64,000 nt of DNA from Microvelia longipes (taxonomy: Eukaryota; Arthropoda; Insecta; Hemiptera; Veliidae): positions 12,130,667-12,194,666 of the forward strand of contig JACMZG010001914.1 of the NCBI GenBank assembly GCA_018340805.1, read 5' to 3'. A program made the position numbers and the translations under genes. How positions within the stretch are numbered: position 1 is the stretch's first letter; each line of letters begins with the position of its first letter. This document shows, piece by piece, positions 1 to 20,442 of the stretch. Below the pieces are notes generated by a model. That model had not been told where the DNA came from, searched no databases, and was given only the letters and a program-made list of their open reading frames with translations.

Positions 1-9604
<9,604 letters not shown>

Positions 9605-9666
9605 TTTTTTATATTTTTCTACGTTTAGAATAAGATTAGGTATTTATTAAGTTACATGTAAACACT

Positions 9667-9796
9667 AATAAAGTTAAAATAAGTAGTAAAAATTAAATTA
9701 AAAAACATATTTTTTGATTGAAAATGCAACCAGTAGAATACCTTACCTAATATTTACCCTCAAGATCAAATGTATTTTAGATCTGAAATAAATAAA
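9667..9796 (+). terminator. dgo polyadenylation signals
   Basis: AATAAA occurs at 9667-9672, 63 bases after the stop, and again as overlapping copies at 9787-9796. Either could serve as the 3'-end signal; AT-rich context lowers the certainty. Confidence 0.45.
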
Positions 9797-12544
9797 AGTA
9801 GGCAAATCTTTTTAATACCAGACGTTTATAATTTATACTTAAGACTGAGAAGGTGAACTGTTTTATATATATATTTATAGTTCATTGATAATCAAAAAAT
9901 CAAAATTATTTATGTTAAATGATTTTCTGTATAAAGAATGTTTAAGAGGTGAAGACTTTGAATACTCATTGTAATATTTATGGTAATAACATTGTGGAAA
10001 AATACTGCGAAGGAGCCAATAAGGTTAGTCTTAGTTGTTTAACCATTGTGTTGTATGAAAAATTTCTTATCAGACCAACCTCATTAGTTCCTCTTCAATA
10101 TTTTCTCGTACTGTTGACTAATTATTTCCATGTGTATTTACTATAATGGGGTATTAGCATTTATCTCTTCTTCGATTGTTAAACTTGTATTCTTTGGTTT
10201 TATACTTAAAAAATACAGTTCTGCCAATGATTAATTTTTTTTTTCACTTGTTAAAAGCCTAACTTTGTAATAAAAGAGTCCTAATGCTTGAGAAAAACAC
10301 ACAGGAAAATTCACTACTCTGATACCAATCATACAATGATTCAGCTGATCTTAATTTTTTCAGTATTCAATTTTTTTTATTGTTTTAAATTAAACTATAC
10401 ACTTTTTACACTATACAATTTAAACTATACGACTGCATAAGAGTTGAATATAACATCTTTTTGACTCAGAAAAGCTGAAGTGATCAAAGCAGCTTAGTTT
10501 TAGAAAGTGTTAAATGAAAAACTATTTATTTTCTTTGTTACTAGATCAAAAGTTTTTCTTTTGAAACAAAAATTATTTACAAATAAACATTACAGACTTA
10601 AATTATAAAATTGCAGACACCTGAAGTTTGAGTTAAAATATGTTTATTATTATAATCAATTGGTACTTATCATATATTTGTTATAAATTAAATAAAATAA
10701 ATACAAAAAGTGCCTAACCAAGAATGTAGTATTTAACAAAATGAAAACCTGAAAATATGTGTACTAAATTTCTGTAAAAATTATAAAATAGGCTATAACA
10801 AATGTTTATACTGACTTTGTGAACTCTAATCATACTTCGTGATTATATTATATGATTATGAAAAAAGAAATCTTAACAATATTTTTTTCTTTCCTTTTAG
10901 GTTGGCCTTGATGTCATTATTTATTTGAGTTTATAGAAATTAATTTGATTAAAGTAATGGAAGAAAATTTTGTGATTAGTAAGAAAATTCCCACCGCGAA
11001 ATTTAAACGTACTAGTTGAAAATTATCTAGTTATTAAAAATTAACATTTTATTTTATATCACTGTCAAAATAATAATTATAATTTAATAATAAATGTATT
11101 GTGCAATTATTTATTTGTTTTATTACCAATTATTTATTATGCATGAATTATTTTTAATCAATAGGTGATTTATAGAGCTGAGATACCTTTCAAATAATGA
11201 GCTGCTTACAAAGTTCAATTTCTAATAATCCCTATATTTGTTTATGTGCTAAAAATCTTATAATTTTAGGTAAAAATATTTTTTTCTGAGGTAGGGAGTT
11301 TAGGTACACTATATTCCCCTGTTTTATGGAACATGAAATGCAAAATTTGTATCCACTATAAAAAGAAGAGTTTTGTGTACAGTATACTAAAAAACGGACC
11401 TTTTGCCCGCTCTGCTTGCCACACTGTTGTTTAGTATTTATTGTTTCATGGTATATTGCCATTATCTAGCCTTAGAATAATACTATTTATAGAAGGGGCA
11501 TAACTTATTACAACAATGTCATTTCATTAGTAGTCTTAAGTAATGCTGCCACCGTAACAATATACAATTTTCTTATAACAGAGTTGGCAATACTTCCGGT
11601 TGCTGAATTATTATCGATTATTAATAGTGTGCTAATATAAATATCGGTATTACAATTCTTTAAGCTTTTTAAATTTAAAATGCTTTAAACATTTTTAATT
11701 AAAATTACGTTAAAAGTAGTCCTCGTCAATCAAATGTAGATACTTGTATTCTGCTACCCATTTGCTATCTAGGACCGATTTTATTAAATACATAGCAGGG
11801 TTTTCAAGTAGTTATATTTGTTGCTTACAATCTTTCTTCATTAGTGGACATTTATGACTCATTTATAAAATAATGTTTTTGCCTCCATTCCCAAGCCTGT
11901 GAGGCTTGATATGGCTATATGACTTCAGAGGTTATAGTCTTATACATACAACAAGATATAAGTAGCATTGATCAATTATCTTAAGCTTTTGCCTGCCGGT
12001 TAAGATGATTGGTTTTTTTAAACCTTCTCTTCAAAGTACTCAACTTTATTAGGAATAGATAGTTTCGCTTATGTTATTTTAATGTTCTAATGATTGTTTT
12101 ATGTTGTCCATACATTTATTATAATAAATATTACTTTTGTTTTGCCCTCGTAACATTATTAGAGTATAAACATTAAGATAAATAAATGTGATCATGATTT
12201 TTGTTTTTAAAAATGATTTTTTTATTTGGTTAATTGATTTGCATAATCGTAATATTGATGAGAATAATGGTTGACATATATAGGAAAGTTGTGTTATTTC
12301 CGAAGGACCCAAGCTCAGGGGGAAAATCGTCCTTATTTTTTCACTTTGAGTTGGCCAATGGCATTACTGCTTCTTTCCTGTTTGTGTCAATCATTTTCAT
12401 CGATTCTATGACTTGAAAAATCAATTAACCTTGGGTAAATATAACTATCAACTTATAAATGTATAGAATAACATAATTTTTTGTAATCGAAAACCATATT
12501 TATATTTATTTTTAACCAAAAGTTTGAAAACATTGAGTCCTTTT
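9797..12544. other. AT-rich intergenic stretch
   Basis: No coding region, RNA gene or clear repeat was recognised. Short open frames at 9949-10146, 11232-11462 and 12079-12416 have AT-driven composition and no recognisable motif. Confidence 0.6.
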
Positions 12545-12812
12545 GCTTTGCTGGCCTGCTTAGCTCACCGTGGGAGCTATTTTTGTCCTGTCTGTCTGGG
12601 ATAGTAGGCTTACCATGGTGGAACAAGAGGTAGGAGCATCTCTTCTATGCTACCTCTCCACCCTCTACCACTTCAGACCCAACAAATTGAGGTCCAAAGG
12701 AGGACCAAGAATCCAATAGGAACCGATCCCCCTCGCTCCCACCCTAAAAGTTTCGTCATCCGAACAACCTCGTAAGCGTCATTTTCATAATGAAAACTCG
12801 CTAAATGAAGCT
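12545..12812 (-). repeat. Dispersed repeat R2, copy 1
   Basis: GC-richer than its surroundings. Read on the minus strand it matches 63105-63172 and 63596-63760 (shared blocks TTGTTCGGATGACG, GGTTCCTATT, TAGAGGGTGG, CTCTACCTCTTG, AGACAGGACAAAA, GAGCTAAGCAGGCC). A short related block lies at 17388-17436. The class is unknown. Confidence 0.6.
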
Positions 12813-12973
12813 TAAAGGCTAGCTGTAACTAGAGTGCCTGTATGATATACAGGCATTGTTCTAGGTAAAAACAATACTTAACACACTAACAAGACACTAT
12901 GAATTTATCATTATGACCTGAAATGATCTTATTTTGAAATAAAACAGAGTCTCTCCACTAATGATATATATTT

Positions 12974-13015
12974 GACATAGCCAGCTTTCAATCTTAACAG
13001 ATCATCATCAGTGCC
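12974..13015 (-). ncRNA. Hammerhead ribozyme motif A1 (PLE)
   Basis: Minus strand: stem I GGCA/TGTC, CTGATGA, stem II GATCT-GTTA-AGATT, GAAA, a very short stem III (GCTGGC), then the UA cleavage position just before TGTC. All conserved core bases are present. It is near-identical to A2 and covaries with A3. Predicted cut is between 12978 and 12977 on the minus strand. Confidence 0.72.
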
Positions 13016-13237
13016 TAACCAACAAAGTAAAAAATATATTACAAAAATACTCTAAATAAAAATAAATACTAAAATAAAAAGAAATACAATATAATGAGAT
13101 GAATTAAAATAAAATAGGGAAGCAAAATAAAAATATAGACCAAATAAAAACAAATAAAGTAAACGAAATAAATTAAAGTATAAAACATTAAATGTATAAA
13201 AGTAAAAATAACTACCGGCGAGCAGCGAAGAAAAGAG

Positions 13238-13492
13238 TTAGGAGACAGCGGTTACAGTTTTGTCTAGAGGTTTGTAGCTGACTGACGGGAACCGAGTAGC
13301 CGCCGCCAACGCGCTTTGTATTAGCGTTATCTCGCCACTTTCGCCCCTCTTATTAAGTGCCTTATCACCATTTTCTTTTACGTTCTTTAAAATCTCCACA
13401 TTTTCCAAAAAGTTCATAGTATTTCCTTTCTGAGTCATGTGGAGGAAAGCAGCCTCATGCTGAAAGTTAACATGGCCTTCCTCATGTATGTG
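13238..13492 (-). pseudogene. PLE protein C-terminus (distal end of GIY-YIG region), fragment
   Basis: An 84-residue open fragment read from the head-to-head junction: HIHEEGHVNFQHEAAFLH, then GNTMNFLENVEILKN, ending KPLDKTVTAVS and a stop. The spacing of H-x-x-E-x-G-H...F...FLE-x-x-E-I is what I know from the distal end of Penelope-like GIY-YIG proteins. The reverse transcriptase and most of the endonuclease are missing, so it cannot be functional. Confidence 0.65.
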
Positions 13493-13495
13493 CTG

Positions 13496-13618
13496 GCACT
13501 TAATAAGAGGGGCGAAAGTGGCGAGATAACGCTAATACAAAGCGCGTTGGCGGCGGCTACTCGGTTCCCGTCAGTCAGCTACAAACCTCTAGACAAAACT
13601 GTAACCGCTGTCTCCTAA
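13496..13618 (+). pseudogene. Second, shorter PLE C-terminus fragment
   Basis: Forty codons and a stop: ALNKRGESGEITLIQ...KPLDKTVTAVS, the same reading as the end of the minus-strand copy but truncated about 100 bp closer to the 3' end. It shows that both arms derive from the same PLE with different 5' truncation points. Confidence 0.7.
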
Positions 13619-13837
13619 CTATTTTCTTCGCTGCTCGCCGGTAGTTATTTTTACTTTTATACATTTAATGTTTTATACTTTAATTTATTTCGTTTACTTT
13701 ATTTGTTTTTATTTGGTCTATATTTATTTTGCTTCCCTATTTTATTTTAATTCATCTCATTATATTGTATTTCTTTTTATTTTAGTATTTATTTTTATTT
13801 AGAGTATTTTTGTAATATATTTTTTACTTTGTTGTTA

Positions 13838-13880
13838 GGCACTGATGATGATCTGTTAAGATTGAAAGCTTGGCTATGTC
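13838..13880 (+). ncRNA. Hammerhead ribozyme motif A2 (PLE)
   Basis: Stem I GGCA (13838-13841) pairs with TGTC (13877-13880). CTGATGA is at 13842-13848, stem II GATCT/AGATT with loop GTTA, GAAA at 13864-13867, a minimal stem III GC..GC, and UA before the predicted cut at 13876/13877. This is a complete minimal type I hammerhead layout. Confidence 0.75.
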
Positions 13881-14599
13881 AAATATATCATTAGTGGAGA
13901 GACTCTGTTTTTTCATTACTTGAAACTCCACAACTCATTTTCCTTATTTGATCTTATTTTGTACCTACTCTCATATTTAATGGTGAACATATAATTTTTT
14001 TCTGAAAAAATGTTCAAAAACATTATTTTTTCTATACGCTGTAAAGTATAACTCATATAATATGATTTTTTTATATCAATTCATTGGCATATTATGTGTT
14101 AGTATGCTGTCTTTTATAATTTAAGAGCAATATTTTGGTTATTTATACCAAAATTAGCAGACCTAATGTGTAACATACAAAACACTGTCATCCCATCTCG
14201 CAGTAGGTGCAAGCTAAGTAATGAGTATAATAGTCCAATTCAGTCTCAAGAATTATAACATCTGAAACTTTGTGTGTCCCCCCCCCCTTTGCCTGACCAT
14301 CCCCCCTCTTCCCTATTGTAAAATACGAAAATTAATAGAATTTCCACAAAAAATGAATAGAATAAAGATAGGCAAGATAGATTATAACTCTGGCATCGAA
14401 CACCGGTAAGCACAATGGAGTTTGCAGAAATATTGAGAACCTCTTAGAAAAGGATATGCTATACCTGCCTTGTAGGCACCACATATTTAAAGTTGCGTTA
14501 AAGGTTATGAGGTATTGTTTATGGAGGTAGGTTATTGAGGTAAGGAGTAACCATCTAAAGAAGTTTACTCAAAGACCTTCTTTGGACAATTTCATGACA

Positions 14600-15218
14600 A
14601 CTAGACAAATAGCTCCCAGAGGTAGGACTAGACAAATTGCTCTCAGAGGTAGACTAGACATATGGATCTCAGAGGTGGACTAGACAAATGGCTCCCGGAG
14701 GTGGACTAGACAAATGTCTCCCAGAGGCGGTCTAGACTAATGGCTCCCAGAGGTGGTATAGACTAATGGCTCCCAGGGGTGGACTAGACTAATGGCTCCC
14801 AGAGGTGGTCTAGACTAATGGCTCTCAGAGGTGGTATAGACTAATGGCTCCCAGGGGTGGACTAGACTAATGGCTCCCAGGGTGGACTAGACTAATGGCT
14901 CCCAGAGACTAATGGCTCCCAGAGGTGGACTAGACTAATGGCTCCCAGAGGTGGACTAGACTAATGGCTCCCAGGGGTGGACTAGACTAATGGCTCTCAG
15001 AGGTGGTATAGACTAATGGCTCCCAGGGGTGGACTAGACTAATGGCTCCCAGAGGTGGTCTAGACTAATGGCTTCCAGAGGTGGACTAGACTAATGGCTC
15101 CCAGAAGTGGACTAGACTAATGGCTCTCAGAGGGTATAGACTAATGGCTCCCAGGGGTGGACTAGACTAATGGCTCCCAGAGGTGGTCTAGACTAATGGC
15201 TCCCAGGTGTGGACTAGC
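14600..15218. repeat. 26-bp minisatellite
   Basis: About 24 copies of a 26-bp unit, GTGG[AT]CTAGACTAATGGCT followed by CCCAGAG, with common variants (GTATAGAC, CAGGGGTGG, CTCTCAGAG). It forms the core of the foldback element. Confidence 0.95.
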
Positions 15219-15765
15219 CAGGTGTTATTAGCCATGCAAGATGCAAATGTCGAAGGCGATTTATTGTTTAAAAAAGCTGTCTACAAAAGAAAAATCTTCG
15301 ATGAGAAAAATTAACATTTTTCTTATTAGAGTGTATTTTAGAGCGTGGTATGGTGCTACAAGTGCGAGTAAGGCCCCAATGTCTGACCTGCATTTTATTC
15401 AATCATCAGTCAATAACGAGGCTGAGGATTTAAAAATTAGCAATAGTGCATTAAAAAGAAAAATATAACTAGGCTAGGATTAACATTATTATTATTCGTT
15501 ATTGTATATATTTATTTTATTTTGAGAATACTTTTTATTAATTAATGTTACTGATTTTAATTAATGCTTAATTTAATTAAATAAAGTAATCTGTGTGTAA
15601 GTAATAAAATAATTTTTTTATTTACTTTGGCTTGTTTTCTAAAAAACTCACTGGTATTTTCCTTGACTCATCTTTAATCCTTAGTGGACACTAGGGTATT
15701 TTACCTGAAAGTATTTGGTAAACAAGTTTTTGTCAATTACTAATGTATTGATTAACTCTATTTAA
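15219..15765. other. Inner spacer of the foldback element
   Basis: Holds a 75-codon open frame (15241-15468) with AWYGATSASKAPMSDLHFIQ near the middle. I considered a transposase relic but cannot assign it. The rest is AT-rich with nothing recognisable. Confidence 0.3.
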
Positions 15766-16461
15766 AGTTATAATCTATCTTGCCTTTCTTTATTCTATTC
15801 AGTTTTTGTGGAAATTCTATAAACTTTCATATTTTACAATAGGGAAGGGGGAGGGAGGTCCGGCAAAGGGAGGAGGGGTAACACACAAAGTTTTAGATGG
15901 CATAATAATGACTTGTTTGAAAATAAATTAAGACCAAAAACAAATTGACAATTCTTGAACCTGAATTGGACTACTAAACTCACTACTTAGCTTTCACCTA
16001 CTGCGAGATATGATGACAGTGTTTTGTATGTTACACATTTGGTACAAAAACATTATATGCCAATGAATTGATAACAAAAAACATAATACATGAGTTATAC
16101 CTAACAGTGTAGAAAAAAATGTTTTTTGAAAATTTTGTCAGAAAAAATATATATGTCCACCATTAAATATGAGAGTAGGTACAAAATAAGATCATTTCAG
16201 GTCATAATGATAAGTTCATAAAGTCTAGTTAGTGGGTTAAGTATTGTTTTTACCTAGAAAATAATGTAAAAATTAAAGAAAAAAAATTTGTCACGAACAT
16301 CACAATTTTGACGAATTCTGACACCTATAAAACTTCAAAGGCCCGGCGGCCTGTTAATCACCTCTGATAGGGCTGAAATTTTTATGGAATTATTTTTTTC
16401 ATATATTCGAACAAAATTAGGGGTTGGGAGTACAATATTACAATACAATATACTTAGCAAT

Positions 16462-16880
16462 TAGCAAAGTAGTGAGGATGAGAGTAACGAATCCAAAGTA
16501 GTGAGGATAAGAGTAACGAATCTAAAGTAGTGAGGATGAGCGTTACGAATCCGAAGTAGTGAGGATGAGCGTAACGAATCCGAAGTAGTGAGGATGAGCG
16601 TACGAATCCGATGAGCGTAACGAAGTAGTGAGGATGAGCGTAACGAATCCGAAGTAGTGAGGATGAGCGTAACGAATCCAAAGTAGTGAGGATGAGGTAA
16701 CGAATCCGAAGTGAGGATGAGCGTAACGAATCGATGAGCGTAACGAATCCGAAGTAGTGAGGATGAGCGTAACGAATCCAAAGTAGGGAGGATGAGCGTA
16801 ACGAATCCGAAGTAGTGAGGATGAGCGTAACGAATCCAAAGTAGAGAGGATGAGCGTAAAGAATCCGATGTAATGAGAAA
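16462..16880. repeat. 29-bp tandem array derived from the R1 3' end
   Basis: About 14 copies of a unit containing GAGGATGAGCGTAACGAATC and CGAAGTAGT. It is followed by AATGAGAAAAACTTTCGAGG and TACCCCGTACCTGATTTTTC, the same ending as R1 at 48620-48705, where GAGCGAAGCGAGTCCGAAG occurs. The array therefore looks like a local amplification of an R1 segment. Confidence 0.85.
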
Positions 16881-17387
16881 AACTTTCGAGGTACCCCGTA
16901 CCTGATTTTTCAAAGTGTGCCAGGTACACACAACCCTCTGATTAAACAAACCAAGACAAACTAGTTGTAAAAAACTTCGTGGGAAAAACTGCGATACGTT
17001 TGAAATTAACAGTGGTTCGGGCACGTGCTCATAGCACTGTCCCACGGCACGGGGTGCCTGATACACCTGGAGGTATTTTAATTACCAACACCACCTGAAT
17101 AGGGAAGGTCACGAGGGGACTGTGAGAACCAAACTTTAGTACTGTTAAAGGTACGTTTAAAACCACTTAGGGTGTTTAAAGAACCCTGACACCCCTAATG
17201 ACCTTCAGGCATAGAAGTTAAAGTGATCATGAACAGACTTCCTGCAGTGAAGAATAAGGAAGACCAGGAACGAATTAGGAAAAATTTGTATAAGAAAAGA
17301 GTATTAAAAGAGCTGAACTGAGATTTTTCAGTTCAGAAAGATTTTTTTAAATATTAAAATCAAACAGTCCTCACTTCAACTCTCAAC

Positions 17388-17436
17388 TGTCACCATCCGA
17401 ACTATCTCATAGGCGTTATTTCCACGATGAAAATTT
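17388..17436. repeat. R2-related fragment
   Basis: CACCATCCGAACTATCTCAT and GGCGTTATTTCCACGATGAA match 12755-12795 of R2 in the same orientation (CATCCGAACAACCTCGTAAG and the following bases). Confidence 0.5.
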
Positions 17437-17598
17437 ACTAAAAAAACAATAATAAACTATAACAAAAATTATTTCGGTCTGACTAGAAAAAATTTAAATT
17501 AAATTAACTCGATCTGCTTTTTAAATTTTGTGTAATGTTTGTGTTTCTATTTTAGTTTGTGATTGTGATATGTACTTGTAAGATTTTTGTTTAAAAGC

Positions 17599-17626
17599 CT
17601 GAAGATGGCCACAGAGTTGGCTGAAA
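17599..17626 (+). ncRNA. Hammerhead-like core E
   Basis: CTGAAGA, then stem II GGCCA-CAGAGT-TGGCT (five pairs including one G-U), then GAAA. AGC just before the core can pair with GCT after the TATATA that follows GAAA, giving a 3-bp stem I next to a UA. It lies outside the A-D repeat families. Confidence 0.5.
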
Positions 17627-17839
17627 TATATAGCTACCATAAATTGATACGCTGATTTTATTGTACATTTAGAACTATAAGCCATTTTACTTTATTTATT
17701 AAAAATGAAGGAAGAACCATACCAATTCTGTAAAAGAACAAGATCTGGGGTATATCTTGGTGTAAAGAAGCTAGTCTCTTGATAAATAATTCGTCAATCA
17801 TTTCTCACGGTCTTACTAATTATAGTCGTTAGTGTTAAG

Positions 17840-17888
17840 ACTATGTACTTATAGGTGTCCTTAATAAGGGCACCTATAAGTACATAGT
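17840..17888. repeat. 18-bp-arm hairpin
   Basis: ACTATGTACTTATAGGTG and its reverse complement CACCTATAAGTACATAGT flank a 13-base spacer. Probably a MITE end pair; no family identified. Confidence 0.7.
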
Positions 17889-18961
17889 AATATATTACTA
17901 TGTCTATAGTAATATGCAAATAATATACTGGTTTATAAATTATCATTTTTTCAGTTTTTATCTTTATTTTTGCTGAAGCCCCCGACTAGTGGTACTATTT
18001 AACTAACTCATTATGAAATAGGTGTTTTAGATAGCCCCCAAAACCAATTATTACAGTATCTTAATTTTTGTATCGCGTGTCGATTCAATAAATCAAAGTA
18101 TAAAAGTCATACCATAATATTTTTGAAATGTTTGTCTTGCTTGTGAAAGATTAACTTGCTTTTCCTTGATTCTACTTAGCGTTGAAAATAAGTGCTTTTT
18201 TCAAATAAAAATTCTTTAACAACCTCAAAAGTGTGATTTTCTGGTAAAACTCTGCTGAAACTACGAGACATTTTCTGAAAACGAAAATAATTATTTTCTT
18301 TCAGTCTTCTTTTGCTTTTATTAACCAAATTATTTTCGTAGAATCAACTCCGTATATTTTTCTTAATAATAGGGAGAAAAAGTCTAAATCTATGTAATAA
18401 AAAGAAATGGTTAAAGATTGATACTAAATTACTGCTGGACAAATGAAAATTTGCTTAAATTTACTTAACTTAAATTAAACTTAAATTTACTTTGGCATAT
18501 GTTATATGCCAAATCGATTTGCCATATAACAAAAAACAGAAGAATCACAAAAAATTCTGGCGCGGAGGTGTCCGCATGCCGGACGAATTTTCTTTAAAAT
18601 CCGTGCTTTCTTGCTCAATTCAAGTCTTGCTTAAGATTCAGGTATATGATTTAAAACCTGATCAGTAGCGCCACAACTTATTATTTCAATTTTTCGAAAT
18701 TTTTAAAAGAAAATGCGCTTATATATTATAGATTTTGCAACGCACGGCACAGAATTATTTGAAGCTCAGTTTATTCGATAAAATGCTGAAGTAGGGTTAG
18801 AAAGTAGAGAGATGAATCAAATCTATCAATTCCTTTAATTAATTTCCCTTCGATGTATCAAATCAAAACCCAAAGAATATTGAGTTAATTAATTAATTTA
18901 TAGAGTTAACTAATTTGTGTATGTTCAAGTGATATATATTCTAAATTGGGTCTTGCTGTGT

Positions 18962-18963
<2 letters not shown>
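17889..18963. other. AT-rich stretch without recognised features
   Basis: No gene or RNA was seen. A slightly GC-richer spot near 18555-18600 is too short to interpret. Confidence 0.5.

Positions 18964-19056
<93 letters not shown>
18964..19056. repeat. (TA)n microsatellite
   Basis: About 90 bp of uninterrupted TA dinucleotides. Confidence 0.95.
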
Positions 19057-19058
<2 letters not shown>

Positions 19059-19094
19059 TTATAAAAGAAAGATGGTAATTGGATTTAATATAAG

Positions 19095-19267
19095 TATAGT
19101 ACGAAACACGGCAAAAAGCAGTTGACAGCGCGGCAAAAATAGTGTTGAGGAACCAATATGATTGGCCTGATTTGAAATTGAGGGCGGTTTAACATCCAGT
19201 AATAACCTCATTGGCTCCCTCGCATAATTTCTCACGTCAACTGATTTTAGCCGTGTGTCATACTATA
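19095..19267. mobile_element. MITE family M3, copy 1 (Tc1/mariner-like ends)
   Basis: Inverted ends TATAGTACGAAACACGG and CCGTGTGTCATACTATA, with GCAGTTGACAGCGCGG and its inverse further inside. The outer TA fits a TA target duplication. Related copies are at 47255, 49075 and 55739. Confidence 0.75.
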
Positions 19268-19377
19268 ATAAAATTAATTTTAAGAAGTTTCTTTTTGTGG
19301 ACTTATAAAAAAATATATAAATAAAAACAGGTTAATTACACAAAAGTCCTTTATTGTTTAATATATAATAACTAAGC

Positions 19378-19404
19378 TTTCGACTAAAAATTAGTCATCA
19401 TCAG
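19378..19404 (-). ncRNA. Hammerhead-like core B2
   Basis: Minus strand CTGATGA, stem II GACTA/TAGTC, GAAA. It is the left-arm partner of B3. No clear stem I. Confidence 0.5.
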
Positions 19405-19869
19405 AGTTTAAAAAATATAAAACAAAATACAATTTTACAAACTACTTCATATTGCACCTTGGTATGGTTTGGTAAGCTATGTTTAAAAAACCGTTAAAAA
19501 CTGTTACATTGAAGAATTTAAAAAAAATCAGTGTTACCAATAATTTTAGTTGAAAAAACAATATTTTAAACTAAATTGAGATTTTTAAAATTTAAGAGTT
19601 CCTAATTAAATTTGCGTAAATGGAGCTTAATGATGTAGAAAAATTAAGCTCCATTTACGCAAATTTAATTAGGAACTCTTAAATTTTAAAAATCTCAATT
19701 TAGTTTAAAATATTGTTTTTTCAACTAAAATTATTGGTAACACTGATTTTTTTTAAATTCTTCAATGTAACAGTTTTTAACGGTTTTTTAAACATAGCTT
19801 ACCAAACCATACCAAGGTGCAATATGAAGTAGTTTGTAAAATTGTATTTTGTTTTATATTTTTTAAACT

Positions 19870-19896
19870 CTGATGATGACTAATTTTTAGTCGAAA
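19870..19896 (+). ncRNA. Hammerhead-like core B3
   Basis: CTGATGA at 19870-19876, stem II GACTA/TAGTC, GAAA at 19893-19896. It faces outward, 63 bp from the right boundary of the inverted dimer. Confidence 0.5.
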
Positions 19897-19971
19897 GCTT
19901 AGTTCTTATATATTAAACAATAAAGGACTTTTGTGTAATTAACCTGTTTTTATTTATATAAAATTAATTTT

Positions 19972-20442
19972 GCTTGTTACCACCTCGTGTCTTCATATTT
20001 TTATTAGAAATAATAAAATATTAATAATTTAGATTGGTCATTAAAATGATTTATTTGCTTTAAAGAGTGAATAAATATTGAAACTCGTCTTATCCTTCTT
20101 ACGTAACCTATATATAAACTCATATATAATATAAACTCACTGTATAAAATAAACTCAACCTACTAGTATGCAATAGAATAGTTAGCAGGTAGGCGTACAA
20201 GATCCTTAACCCTAAATGAACCTGCTTTTAGGCAAAATTATAAACAATACATTAATGTTTCTGCCTTATGTTGACAAGTGTTGAAAAGGCTTAGTCTTGC
20301 AGTAGGGCACGTGCTGCTTCTAGTTCAAACTTCACATGGAAACAGGTACAGTCAGTGTTCTTTTGAGGCGACAGAAAATGCCTTCAATAGGAGTCGTAAG
20401 ATTGACCATTACCTCTATGTTTACCTTGCCTATTTGCTAGAT
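19972..20442. other. Stretch without recognised features
   Basis: AT-rich with no supported gene or repeat. Confidence 0.5.

Larger units (their letters stand above)
12937..13948. mobile_element. Penelope-like element inverted dimer with 13-bp target duplication
   Basis: Two copies of a PLE 3' end joined head to head: minus copy 13494-12937, plus copy 13495-13948. TGATCTTATTTTG flanks it at 12924-12936 and 13949-13961. The opposite arm of the host foldback (near 16168-16198) preserves the uninterrupted site with one copy of that word, confirming the boundaries. Both copies carry the end of a PLE protein, a long AT-rich 3' UTR and a hammerhead motif about 40-70 bp from the outer end. Confidence 0.85.
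12859..16259. mobile_element. Large foldback element with internal minisatellite
   Basis: Left arm 12859-12936 plus 13962-14389 (split by a nested PLE) is the imperfect reverse complement of the right arm 15766-16259, about 500 bp each. Between them lie unique sequence, the 26-bp array (14600-15218) and a 15219-15765 spacer. Long inverted arms around tandem repeats recall foldback (FB)-type DNA elements. I found no transposase and no clear target duplication. A 75-codon open frame at 15241-15468 is unassigned. Confidence 0.7.
19282..19959. mobile_element. Family B PLE-like inverted dimer with 12-bp target duplication
   Basis: A near-perfect palindrome, arms about 19282-19630 and 19644-19959, with a 13-bp spacer. 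AAAATTAATTTT flanks it at 19270-19281 and 19960-19971. Each arm carries ACCAAACCATACCAAGGTGC, a hammerhead-like core, and an outer tail ending with or near CCTGTTTTTATTTATAT; only the left arm keeps the terminal ATAAGTCCACAAAAAG block. It has the same design as the 12937-13948 element but no coding remnant. It is inserted 3 bp from the end of an M3 MITE. Confidence 0.82.

Noticed and set aside
16454..17066. Three overlapping minus-strand open frames with repeated DSLRSSSLLRI motifs
   Set aside because: They arise from the 29-bp tandem array read in three frames.
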